From Toxotes chatareus (Eukaryota > Chordata > Actinopteri > Toxotidae), in the NCBI GenBank assembly GCA_016801885.1, contig CM028890.1, positions 10,036,001 to 10,100,000 on the forward strand: a DNA stretch of 64,000 nt. Reading direction: 5' to 3'. This document shows positions 44,401 through 55,332 of the stretch, piece after piece (within the stretch, counting starts at the first letter, position 1; each line of letters opens with the position of its first letter). A program made the position numbers and the translations under genes. The notes below the pieces were generated by a model. It was not told the DNA's origin, searched no databases, and was given only the letters and a program-made list of their open reading frames with translations.

Positions 44401-46993
44401 TCTTGGGTTAATAACTGCTGTTTTCCTCAACAGATCAGATTTACTGGGCCAAGGACATCATCTTCCTTGTGAACGAGCATGATCTGATTGGTATGCAGGC
44501 CTGGCTGGAGGGCTACCACCACACCAACACCACAGGTGAGCACCTACTTTCACCCAGTTACAAACCACATCAACAAATATCCCTGCAAGTATTGAATTCA
44601 TTCATTTGCGTTGGAAGTCAGCACCATTCAATTCAACCAATTTCTCAATTGACTTTCCTTTTGCCATACAAATGGTTCATCTAGGAATGGACTGGTCTCC
44701 GCTGCAGGGCCGTGGTGGTTCAATCCAGGCAGCTCTGTCCCTGGAGCTCAGCAGTGATGTCATCACCAGTTTGGACCTGGTACTGGAAGGCCTCAACGGC
44801 CAGTTACCCAACCTGGATTTAGCCAACCTCTTCTATGCCTTCTGCCAGAAGATAGGAGTCCTTTGCACCATTCAGGGCAAGGTAAAGTCTTGTTTGTCGC
44901 CTTTTCTCTTTTCTCGGGTGTTTGGTGAAAAGAATGATGATCACCTGGGCATAGGATTGGTCATATATGACTTTTACCTGTCTCTATAGCTGCAGAGAAA
45001 TGACTGGGACAGTGTATCCGGCTACAGCCACGCAGTCCAGACCATGATGATGATGGTGATGAAGCAGGCCAGCGGGCGGCCTTGGGGGGACCACGGCTTG
45101 TTTCTGCGCTACCACATCGAGGCTGCCACCATCAAGGGCATCAACAGCTTCCGACAGTACAAGACTGACGCCACCACCATTGGCAGGTCAGAGCAAGTGT
45201 CTACAGACTTTTGCTTGTATTTAGGTTTAATATATTTATGTGCTTTATTTTGTAGATTATACAAGTTATTTTTAGTTTTAGTTGAACCCTGCTGTTTTTA
45301 TCCCAATGAATATCTTTTAGGCTTCTGGAAGGAATGTATCGTAAGCTGAATAACCTCCTGGAGCGCCTCCACCAGTCCTACTTCTTCTACCTCATGCCGT
45401 CACTCTCTCACTTTGTCTCTATTGGTTACTACATGCCTGCCTTCGGCCTGCTTGCCGTCATCCTGCTGCTTCGTGTATCCTGATTCTTCATGATTTTTTT
45501 TACCTGCAATTTGACAGGATTACATTACTTGTTAAAAGAATTTGACAGGATTACATTACTTGTTAAAAGAATGACTTTCTACATTGCTGTTGATATGTGC
45601 TTGGTCGTCAGATTTTCCCTTGACAGTGCTACAGGCCTTAGACTTGTGGGTCCAACTTGCAACTCCACCACCCAGAACAGAAGATGGAATCACTGACATT
45701 GAGCAGGTGAGACACACACATCCCAACAACGTGGCAGATATTGGAAGTATTTACATGACTTGAGTTGATAAGTCACCACTTTAATGAAATCTGCTTCCTT
45801 CCAGCAGTCCAGTCCAGGAGTGCTGTCGGTGTTGACTCCTCTGGTGATCAGCCACTTGACTGGAGTAGCTCTGTACACGCTGCCAATCCGTTTTCAGGAG
45901 ATGGCCGTTGAACACTTCCCGGTGTCTGAGACTGAAGGTGTGGTCCTGACAGCTATTGCTGTTTACACGGCAGGGCTGGCTTTGCCTCATAATACGCACA
46001 GGTAGCTACCGACACGTGCAGCACCTCTCCGATTTTTAACATATTCTTTTTTTTTCTGTAATTTTAATGCCCTTTTCCTGGTCTTAAAGATGGCACCATT
46101 ATGTTAAGAGATACAATATTCACTGTGCTGAGAATTCCTGTTGAACAAAGAACCAGGAAAAAGAACTGCTTTTGTTAACACGTGGAGTAGTCTCACAGTA
46201 GAAAACTTGTGTTGAAGTTTTCTGCTTGTGTGAAGCTTGGCACCCAAAGTTCCCACATTGTGTGTGACAGTCAAGTACACATTCTCATACACATTTTAAG
46301 TAACACTTCTTTTTACACATTCACCAACTTTACTTTCTCATGCTGAGTTTTTTCACAAGTTTGCAAAGGGTGATGTACAACCACAGTAGATAACAACAGG
46401 TTCTGAAATTACTTCATGTCACCAGCTAAGTAATGCTCTGAAAATGACTAAATAGTTGAAACAGTGGGAATCTTGTGAAACTTTCAGGGCATTCCTGTCA
46501 GGGGAGGGGACGGAGCAAGGCTGGAGAGTGCTGAAGCTGGTTGCGGTGCTGTACCTGGCTGTGCTGCTGGGTTGCACTGCCCTCATCAACTTCTCCCTGG
46601 GCTTCATCCTGGCCCTCACCCTGGTCCCTGTGGCTGCCTTTGTCACCCCCCATGTCCCCAAGTAAGAAACGCTCACAGATTCTTCTTGACATGTAGTTGT
46701 ACTGCCTATATGGAAGTAATACTTCTCTCTCTTCTTCTCCTTCTCTTAGGGTTCTGTCAGCCTTCATCATGGTCATCCTCAGCCCAGCCTGCACTCTCCT
46801 CTTTTCCGTCTTTTTCTTCCAAGAGCTACAGGAAATGCCTGTCAGCTTCCAGGATGGTTGGTTGCTCTACCTGTCAGTCATCTCGCAGGGCATCCTGGAC
46901 CACTACCTGTATGGCTCTCTGGTCTACCCACTCATAGCCCTGCTGGTATATCCGTGCTGGCTGATTTTCTGGAACATCCTCTTCTGGAAGTAG
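31671..46993 (+). CDS. gpaa1: GPI-anchor transamidase component GPAA1
   Basis: ER membrane subunit of the GPI transamidase, which joins preassembled GPI to the C-terminus of proteins; its luminal domain has an M28-peptidase-like fold. Twelve exons join in frame to 618 residues (human 621): 31671-31744, 32000-32179, 32354-32465, 44071-44218, 44434-44535, 44685-44881, 44990-45186, 45321-45472, 45627-45706, 45805-46001, 46488-46661, 46750-46993. It starts MGLLSDPNRRRAL, with the first membrane segment at about 25-41 (VCYLAGVAWFMGL). Also seen are TYMSENAMGSTMVEE, QSFSRTLPFPDE, GTNVYGILRAPR, LNGQLPNLDL and QASGRPWGDHGLFLRY. Several C-terminal membrane segments end in YPCWLIFWNILFWK. Intron 3 is 11.6 kb because of an inserted giant element; the other introns are 108-486 bp. 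The coding sequence looks intact. Confidence 0.98.
32502..32509. repeat. Left target-site duplication GTGTTAAG
   Basis: The identical 8-mer lies at 43971-43978 on the far side of the element. Eight bases is the hAT duplication length. Confidence 0.85.
41130..41905. mobile_element. Non-satellite block inside the array (fish interspersed repeat with CA tract)
   Basis: The array breaks off after cataaaaaacgt and resumes at gtcagagtatagtaaggcg. In between are tttttattgtgttttcagcc, a CA/CCCA microsatellite (41356-41450), gaccgcctgggggaagaagc, gatgctgcggagccttctac, and a YY1-like gccgccatcttgg (about 41866). The 'cctgggggaagaagct...ctggaggtgcgggc' text is familiar from a widespread fish repeat; class not assigned. 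No clear target duplication is visible at its edges. Confidence 0.6.
43504..43600. repeat. Perfect 31-bp inverted repeat ending the array
   Basis: The left arm 43504-43534 (tcataaaaaacgtcatagta...gtaaggcgt) is exactly complementary to the right arm 43570-43600, with a 35-bp spacer that contains the AAAAAAATTTTTT palindrome. The final unit of the array is therefore inverted relative to the rest. Confidence 0.95.
43971..43978. repeat. Right target-site duplication GTGTTAAG
   Basis: Exact partner of 32502-32509. Confidence 0.85.
45509..45570. repeat. Perfect 31-bp tandem duplication in gpaa1 intron 8
   Basis: Two adjacent identical copies of a unit beginning atttgacaggattacattac. It lies just after the intron's donor and does not touch the exon. 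Confidence 0.88.
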
Positions 46994-47357
46994 ATGCCAG
47001 TCACCCAGGACCTCCGCAGGCTTTCATGGGGAGAAAACCCCTCTGAGGTATTCTCAGGTTTGTCTTCACCGGGGGGGATTATGAAGAATGACAGTTAAAT
47101 CCACTGGAGAGAAAAGAAGAGAAATATCTACAGGTGATGTGGAAAGAGTGTATTGACTCCCTTTTTTGGACATTTTGTTGGTATGTCAATATCAACTCCA
47201 AGTATTTCATTCTTAAAACAGAGAAAATCAGGTCTTCTTGATACACTCAGAAGAATGGACTATTTTTTACTAAACATCTCACTTACAAATACTTTAGTGG
47301 AACAGGGGGTGATCTTTTCACTGGTAATGGTAAATGTCATGGTTTGGTTGCTTTCTG

Positions 47358-47388
<31 letters not shown>

Positions 47389-47447
47389 TTTGGTTTAAGA
47401 ATTTCTTTCTAAAGATTTTTGTTGCCTGTGATACATGTGGAAAAACA

Positions 47448-47485
<38 letters not shown>

Positions 47486-47720
47486 GGCAGGGTTGTAATG
47501 ATGGAAGAAGTTTAGACTGTACCAACATGGTTTATTCTGAAGGTAAACAGTGAAGAGACAGAATAAACCAAATGGCTGGTTAATTGTCTGTGTCCTTCAA
47601 GACTTTCATACACGTGTATGTGTTGAACAAGCCATCACTACACCCAATATTTTTATACTTGTTTTGATAACCTTCTTTGAAATGTGTTTATTTTCTATTT
47701 ATAAATGCCAAAATAAAAGA
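46994..47720 (+). other. 3'UTR of gpaa1
   Basis: Non-coding sequence with an A-run (47359-47384) and a T-run (about 47452-47480), which could pair with one another. An AATAAA at 47712-47717 is the likely poly(A) signal; another AATAAA at about 47562 is possible. Confidence 0.6.
47712..47717 (+). terminator. Probable poly(A) signal of gpaa1
   Basis: AATAAA about 720 bp after the stop codon, in gccaaaataaaagactgg. An earlier AATAAA near 47562 is an alternative. Confidence 0.5.
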
Positions 47721-48898
47721 CTGGAAAAGTTTGGAGCATGATACTTCGCTGTACATTACTGCACTTACACACAACCTCAACACGTAGGAATGGAAATTTA
47801 CTTCAAAATTTAATTGCTCCTATATTTTGTTGTAAGTTAGCAATTTGTTGTGTCACAGATTATAAAAATCACAAAAAAATAACACCTGGAATGTCAGCAA
47901 CACAACCAGCTGCATTTACACAACTGAAGACTTAGACCCGCTACAAACTGTGCAATAAAAAAAAAAACGGTGAAGTTCAGTGATTTAGTGAGTTTATAGT
48001 TACACTAGCTCTGTGACGCTGTACTGACACTAAATCCTGTTAATGTTAACCTTATGTTGGTACTGCAGGCAAACTCAGAGCATCTCCAAAGTAATTAAGA
48101 TAAATCATCTGGGAACCAGGAATGTTGACAATTTTTTTCCCCATCAGTCTAGCAGAAAAAGATATTTTGCAACATATGTGAAAATTTAAACCTGATGGTG
48201 GCACAAGAGGGAAAGTCACAGTATCATCAAAGTCCTTAGGTGACACTGTCTGGGAACCATGTGAATGTCTGAACTAAACTTTGAGATATTTAAGTCTGGA
48301 ATGGAATCCATAGAGCCATGCAAAAAAAAGACAAAAAGAAAAGCTAATTAATATTTGCACTGAAAGCCTGATGTAGAAGTAGAACTGCAACTTGTCCATC
48401 AATCGGAGTATTTTAGAAAAATAGATCAATAGATGGATTAACAGGTTTTGTTTAGTTCCATTATGTTTATTCAGCTAATGCAAGTTTTTACAGTATTATG
48501 CTCTGAAAACAGATCATTCCATTGCTGTCACAGCCCAGAGGGAATCGAGTAAAAGAAGATCATCTGCTAAAATTTTACATCAGTTACGCAATGCATCTTG
48601 TTAAAAATAATACACTTAATACAATGTTGTAAAAAAATAAAAGCACTTGACAACCCTGTAAATGCGGCATTCCTTTTCTGTCCATTTTGCATGGCTTTTT
48701 TTTTTTGGCACCAACAGATGACACACTTGAACAGAACAGGGTATTGCGCAAGGCTTCACCTTTCCTTTCATTTCACAGTTGGCAGAAACAAAGTACGACA
48801 TTCCCTCAATTTCGGCTGCAATCAAATTCAAAGAACTTACAACACTACTTTCTCCCATAAAATAAATATTAGGCCATCTGTGTTGTTTGCTCCCCCCC

Positions 48899-48967
<69 letters not shown>

Positions 48968-49364
48968 ACACACACAAACCCTGTAAAATAAATAAGAAAG
49001 AGGTCTGGCCAATTTCAGATGTATGTCATGGTCATGTCGTATCCGTATAAACGGTCAAAGCTGACGCTGACGCTCATTGTCTGAGCCTGTGTCATGCTAC
49101 AGTGCTTCCGTCAGAGGACTCTCAGTGCCCTTGACAAGTCTTAATGTGAGTATTTTGTCAACATGTATGTGGCAGATGTAGCATCCTCACTCTGTGTGTG
49201 TGTGTATGTATGTATGCATTTGTGTGTAAGTGAGTGAGAAATTGCAACCCGACTGTGATGATGGGCAGTCAGCTGCTGCTTAAAGCAGACTCCCCCCGGT
49301 CTTCTCGCCTTCCTTTCTCCTTTGTGAGAGATGAAAAAGGACTGACTGTCACTCAGGGGAAATG
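47720..49364. other. Gap between convergent gpaa1 and sharpin; sharpin 3'UTR
   Basis: No coding gene is recognisable; in particular nothing resembles cyc1. It contains the CA microsatellite at 48901-48976 and, on the minus strand, an AATAAA at 48471-48466 that could end sharpin transcripts. Confidence 0.5.
48892..48976. repeat. C-run followed by (CA)n microsatellite
   Basis: A run of Cs (48892-48901) leads into about 37 CA dinucleotides, with a single CATA break near 48961. It is a typical fish dinucleotide microsatellite. Confidence 0.98.
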
Positions 49365-52300
49365 TTAAGCAGAGTAGTACAAGGGTATTGACTGTGAGAT
49401 ATCATGCAGTACCTGTTGGATGTGTGTGTCGGGTCTGGCTGTAGCGCAGATTTCGCAGCCTGGGCGAGAAGGCTTGTTGATGAAAGTGCATGAGGGACAA
49501 GCCCACTCTGTCTGCTGAGAGGATAAAAGTTGATAGAGATTCAGAAGGATTTTTGGGTAACTTCACTATTTCTGCCTGCTTGTGAAGAGTCTGACAGCTC
49601 ATAGTTAACTTTTCTATAGCATTTTGTGCAATTTAAAAAGGCTAAGACTAACTTAGCTTCATTCCTGGAGGTCTACAGGATCAAGTAGCAGCTCATTTTA
49701 AGGATAAAGAAAATTCTAAACAGTATATACTGGTCGCATACCTGTGTTTTACTGGCTTTGTTGGTGTGATCATTCAATTGCAGATTCTCTATGTCGAGGA
49801 CATCTTTGATATCACTGGGTCTATCACTTCCTCCTCCTGTGCTCCCTGAAGTTGACAAAAATAAAAAGACAATAAAAAACAAGCTCACAGACTTGTGCTT
49901 TCTTTAGTTTGAACATAGTATTTACAGCAAGTCAAGAAAATATTTGGACAGTGACACATGTTTTCTGGGGCTGGCTCTGTACTCCAGCACATTGGATTTA
50001 AACAGGGAGTACAAGGCTAACGTGACTTTACTTTACAGATCAGATAAACAATGTAGGAGGGAGGCACAGAACTAAACAAAGTATTATAGAAGGCTAGAAA
50101 AGTCTAAATATAAAGAAAACTTCTTTGAAAAGACCTTTCATGCCAACAAGAAAATTAATGAATCACTGACAAAACATACTGCAGCACACTGTGGGAACTG
50201 TAGCCTTTTTAGATCAGAAAAGTTAACACAAACCTAAATGAAGTTGTCTTATTTAAAACTCTGTAGCAAATTGTTTGCAGTTTCTGGCTGACTGAAGTCT
50301 CTAATCCATAGGAATCATCAGACACTTAATATCTGCTCTGGTGAGGTTTTGTCTCTGGGAATTCTTGACTTCTGGTCTCATCTGGTCGGGTCTTCAGCAA
50401 GTGAATAATGAGAACCGATCATTGAGGTTGGATGACTAATTTGGCCAGCTCAGCTCAACACACTTGAACAACCCTTATAGCTTAAAGGCAGCACTTTAAC
50501 TTCACGTTGATAGTTTTAAATCAGATGTTCTTTAAATAATAATGACAATATCTTACTGTTCAAAAAACTTTCAGCCTGAACTGTGACAAAAAGGTGATAT
50601 TTACTGAACTGACCCTGGTTGTTGTGGGGTAGCCTTGAGGGCAGGGTGCTGTAACCCCTCCAATCTTGGGAGGTGGGTCCGTTGCCTGGGGGGAGAGGTG
50701 GGGCGAGGAGGGCGCTCTCCAGGTCCTGCTGGAACAGCTGGCGAGTAATGCGGGCCTGTCGGGCAGAGATCAGGTAGAGGTACGCTGTATCGCCTTCCTT
50801 CTGCACACCGTAGGATGCTAATGACCTCGGCTCGGTGCACAAGCACTGACCGATCACCCAGCGCTGTACGCGAGGATGGAAACCGTACTCAAGAAACACC
50901 TGAAGAGGAAAAATGAAGCGAGTTGGTGGAGCTGCAAGAGTTAATACGTGATTTTTCTTTAATGCATTAGTGGTTAACTGATAGTTTTCTAACCTGTTGC
51001 TTGAGTGCAGCCACAGTCATGTAGGGAAACACTTTCACCGTGACGCAGCAGGACGACGAAACGTCCTCCACTACCACAGATAAACTACAACACAGATACC
51101 GCACCGTAAGTTACAAACACGCACACAAACTGGAAAACCAAATCAGTCAAAGTGGCCATGACTACGTCCTCGGGCCCACACCTCTCACCTAATCTCTCCG
51201 TCTGCGTAGTTCTTCTCAGACAGCTGAATCGTCAGCACTGCTTTCTGCCGAGCCAGGGCGGATGCGTGCTGGGAAGCGGCCTGAGTGTCGCCTGCTTCAA
51301 TCGCCCTGGCGAGCTCCAAGCACAGCTCTTCTACAAACCATGTGGCAGTAATCAAAAGTTAGATTTTTGGAGAATGTTTTATCTACATGAGGAGCGGGTG
51401 GGGGCACATTATGACAAATGGCGATACTCACCGGTGAGCGGCAGCGAGGCTGAGCTCCACTGCTCCATAGTCGCTGCCGTTTGGTTCTGTCTGCCATCTG
51501 ATTCGTACGTGTTAATATTTGCAACTGTCAGAGAAGAGATGAAACAATAATATCAGAGTATGTCAATATTTATTCTAGATGCACTTGCACTGCTAGAGGC
51601 CCAGGGTATTTATCAGCAACACACATTAATCACTGGGAAAAGGTTGGTTTCAGGTCACAGACACACAAGCTAGCATTTCCTTACCCACATTTAATTTGCA
51701 GGCGTGATACTTTGACTTAATAATTTCTTCATAAATGTCCCAGTTTACAGTTACTACTAGAATCTACCTTGATAGAGTCTGTAACAACTTACGTCTTCCA
51801 TGCAGCAGACACGGTGCTGGTATTTTTGCCACTTTGCTCACACAGCTTTCAACTGCAAATCACCCTCAGAGCACTAGAACTGTGTTGATAAAATCGATTC
51901 TCCTATTCTGAATCTATTCTCAATTTATTTTCTAAAGGTCGATTCGTACGTGCTCGCGTACGAATTTGCGTCATCGAATTCACGCGTACGCGCGTGGTGT
52001 GAAGCTACCAATGAACATCGTCGGACAGTAAGCAATGCTTAGTTAATGTAAAAAATAAAAAAGTGCAAACTTGGGCATTACTAAATTATGTTCACTGTTT
52101 GGTAGCTTCACACCACGCGGGCACGCGTGAATTGGATGACGCGTTTTCGTACGCGAGCACGTACGAATCGATCTTTAGAAAATAAATTGAGAATCGATTC
52201 AGAATAGGAGAATCGATTTTATCAACACAGCCCTACAGAGCACCGAAAGTACTTTCTTTAACTCTGAAAACTGGCCCCAACTGTGTGTTATATATATCTG

Positions 52301-55300
52301 ATAGTAAAGAACAGCCTGGAGTACTTACGGTGCTATGCATCTAGTCTCTTTATTTTTTATATGAAGAAACTAATTTGTCCTTCCAATATTTACTCAACCT
52401 GCAGCTGCAGCTTATTTATACATTAGTTTTCTTCTCAGGTTGGTTTGGCATATTTTCTCTCTGGCCTAAAAGATGTGGAAATCTAAACGGGGACACATAT
52501 AGTTGGGTTATAGACAAGCTGAGGAAGTAGACATTTGTCAGACAGACCTCTATGTGCCTCTCTTAGCGACGACATCACCACCGTGGCCCACTCCTCGGCC
52601 TCTCGGTCGCAGCGGAAATTGAAGCGGATGCAGTCGTGGGGCGGAGCAGCGAGACGCATCTCATGGCAGCGAGGAGACTTGACCTCATATTGCACAGAGC
52701 GCAGGTCAAACTCTGCAATAAACTGGGAGTAAAGAAAAAACAACTCGTTAACTATGCTTGTCATTCTTTCAGGCCAAAATGCAAGAAATGTAGTGCATGT
52801 CATTCATTTTTATTTATAAAAAGAAAAGAAAGAAAAGGGTTGTATCAGTTAGTCCAACCAAATTGAAAAAATACTGACTCGTTTTAGCTCTGCATCTCTG
52901 TTTTCAGTTAGGTAAAAAGCAAAATTACATTCTAGCCCTTGTCAGATTAAGACATCCTTTAGAATCTGCAAATACGCCTATGTGAGACCTTTTCGTAACT
53001 GTTAATGTAATACATGTTGCAGGACTATGGCACTGTGAGAATAAGGAAAGAATTCCCTGAAATACGGCAAAAAGCAAGTTAAATCCTTGTTCTGACAGAG
53101 AAAGACTTGTCATAAATGAAGGAGTTTGGCATCACAGGGATTTTAGGGTATAATATGTCCTGTGACTTTAAATGTGGCAATGGAGGAATCATCAGGGCAC
53201 TGAAGTCTGTTTGCCTCCTACCAGAGTGCCTGTCATATTTTAGGCAGACGGCCCATAGCAAACATGAGGCACAAAGGACAGACATGAGAGTTAAGTTAGG
53301 GCATAGTGAGAGAGACGGGTAAAGTAAGGACAGCTTCAAGCATGATCAACCATGTGTGCCTACAGCTTGGGCTGATGTGACCACTAACAGTAATCACCCA
53401 TAATACTGAAAGAGAAAGAGTCCCTGAGATTTTTTAGGTTAAGTACATAAAAGTAACTCCACATGCAAAAAAGAACTGTAGGGTTTAAAGCACCTACTTT
53501 ACTGATGGCGTGTAAATTTGTCCTCTGAAGAGGTCACAAAAATGCGCTGAAAGGTTAAAGGCTAAACACACTGGATTGAGCTTGAGACTGAAGCACATTA
53601 CCATAAAGTTTGCTAATAAACTTGGAGTGTGGAGTTTAAAAGACATGGACATGTACCAGGCAGGGAGGGTATAATGATGAACACTATTAGCTGCATTATA
53701 GGAACTGTAGGGCCAAGTGTTTTCGGAGCTTGACCCACACTAGGAATCAGGATATCTTGACCTCAGCTGCTTTAGTTCTGACTTTGTTTTTTGTTTTTAA
53801 ATCACTGGAATCCCACTTTAACAGGTAACACACTGGTGGGCCTACAATGATATAATTACATCCCACAACACAAAGCTGTTGGCTGAATGAAAACCGGAGA
53901 GAAAAAAACTGCTATTCTCAAATCTTCACCAGGCTTTACAGTCCATATCAGGGCAGGGTAAAGTACTTTGTCCCAGTCAAGCTGAAATATGTGAAAAGAT
54001 GTAAGTAAGTATGAAATTATGCATTTGTTGATGTTGCGTTTGACTAACTTTAAGCCTCATGCAACCAAAGTGTGTGCCAAGGTGGTGGTAAAGCATCTAG
54101 GTGAATTTACCTCTGATCTGGTTTGAAGGTGGGTGTGTAGGATGCCGAAACTTCCTGTTAAACTCACTACTGCTCCACATTGCTATTTATATCTCCATTT
54201 TATTGTCTATATTCACAGTTACACTCATCAGCATTCTTTTTAGCTCCTAGGAAAACTCTATTCACCTCACCAAATATCATAATGCAGCCAGTGTCGAAAA
54301 AGTAGCCGGTTTTTGAATTCTATGTAGAGTTTAAAAGGGTTGAATCTAGACTTTCAGCAAGATACAGAGAAAGAAGTGTCATGGTACACAAATTATAAGC
54401 CTGTTACGTTAAATATGTCAAACTCAAGCCTGAACATTTGTAGTTTGTTGTGGAGGTAACAGACAATAGGGAAAATACCCACCTGTTTTCCTGCTAAGTC
54501 CAGGGAGAGAGTGACAGAAGCTGTTTACTACTACAATCAATGCCTTAGGAAGTTATGATTTCCAATAAAACTGAATGTGTAGTGGTTAGTGAGAAGGCTG
54601 AAAATGAAAGTGAAACTAAAATACCTCTTAACTACAGTATTGGTAACTCACAAATAACAATTTGAAGCTGTTTACATCACAAAGCTTGTACCGTTGATAA
54701 TTAGGCCTAAACAGGAGTTACTGTTAGATGGGTACAGTTAAAAAGCAAATCAAGAGGGAGACTTAAGATATTTCTTAAATGTTTGGCACATAGTTGTTAT
54801 ACTGGATCAAGAGGGAAGTCTTGGGTGGTGTTGAAACAAGTTGTCATGATATAAACATGCTCTGAAAGAAATCTGATGTGATTCTATCCCCAAATCTGAA
54901 TGTATGGAGCTGCATCTCTCTGGGTGACTGCTCCATAAAATGGCGTGTACAGGCCCATATTGGAATAAAATATGAACGTAATTCAGTGAGATGGTTCATC
55001 ACAAACATATCTAAGCGCACGATGAAAGCACTTTTTCTAAACACATAGGTGTATGCGCAAACTCTCACCACACTGCGGTTTCCGCTCGTGTCTCTCAGCG
55101 CCAGTCTGAACTCTCCGGCCCGGCTCGGGTCCATGCTGAGCTGTAAGCGCAGGGTCTCGCTGCCTGCTCCGGGGAGACACAGGGGCCGGATCCCGGAATG
55201 GCACACGGAAACCCGGACTGACATCAAAACAGTACTGCAGCAAGCCGTCGGCGCAGGCCCGCCGCATGCAGCCTGCTGGGAAGAGGCAGGGGCCGGGGCT

Positions 55301-55332
55301 GGAGGAGCCCAGCCGCCGGAGCTGAGTGCCAT
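49365..55332 (-). CDS. sharpin: SHARPIN, LUBAC subunit
   Basis: Adaptor of the linear ubiquitin chain assembly complex (with HOIP and HOIL-1), acting in NF-kB and cell-death signalling. Minus-strand exons in order: 55332-55069, 52722-52548, 51524-51432, 51330-51189, 51084-50994, 50899-50614, 49845-49742, 49514-49365; they join in frame to 434 residues. The N-terminal PH-like part has LRLQLSMDPSRAGEFRLAL (about 61-79). The ubiquitin-like domain (about 200-310) has GFHPRVQRWVIGQCLC and SLASYGVQKEGDTAYLYL. A C-terminal NZF finger follows with W389, C391, C394, C405 and C408 (WACPSCTFINKPSRPGCEIC). The absence of RING domains separates it from HOIL-1. I chose the ATG at 55332; an in-frame ATG 12 codons upstream is possible. 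The 3' end is by read-through to the first stop, so a further exon is not excluded. Confidence 0.92.
51875..52235. mobile_element. Foldback hAT-type element (361 bp) with 8-bp TSD
   Basis: Arms of about 137 bp at 51875-52012 and 52099-52235 are inverted copies (outer ends TAGAACTGTGTTGATAAAAT and TAGGGCTGTGTTGATAAAAT), with about 86 bp between them. The identical 8-mer CAGAGCAC lies at 51867-51874 and 52236-52243. The arms are CpG-rich (cgtacgtgctcgcgtacg), unlike their surroundings. It lies in sharpin intron 2. Its length, long arms and 8-bp duplication point to a non-autonomous hAT MITE. Confidence 0.92.

Noticed and set aside
48616..49050. Open frames on both strands across the CA microsatellite
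   Set aside because: They consist of Thr-His or Cys-Val dipeptide runs encoded by (CA)n.
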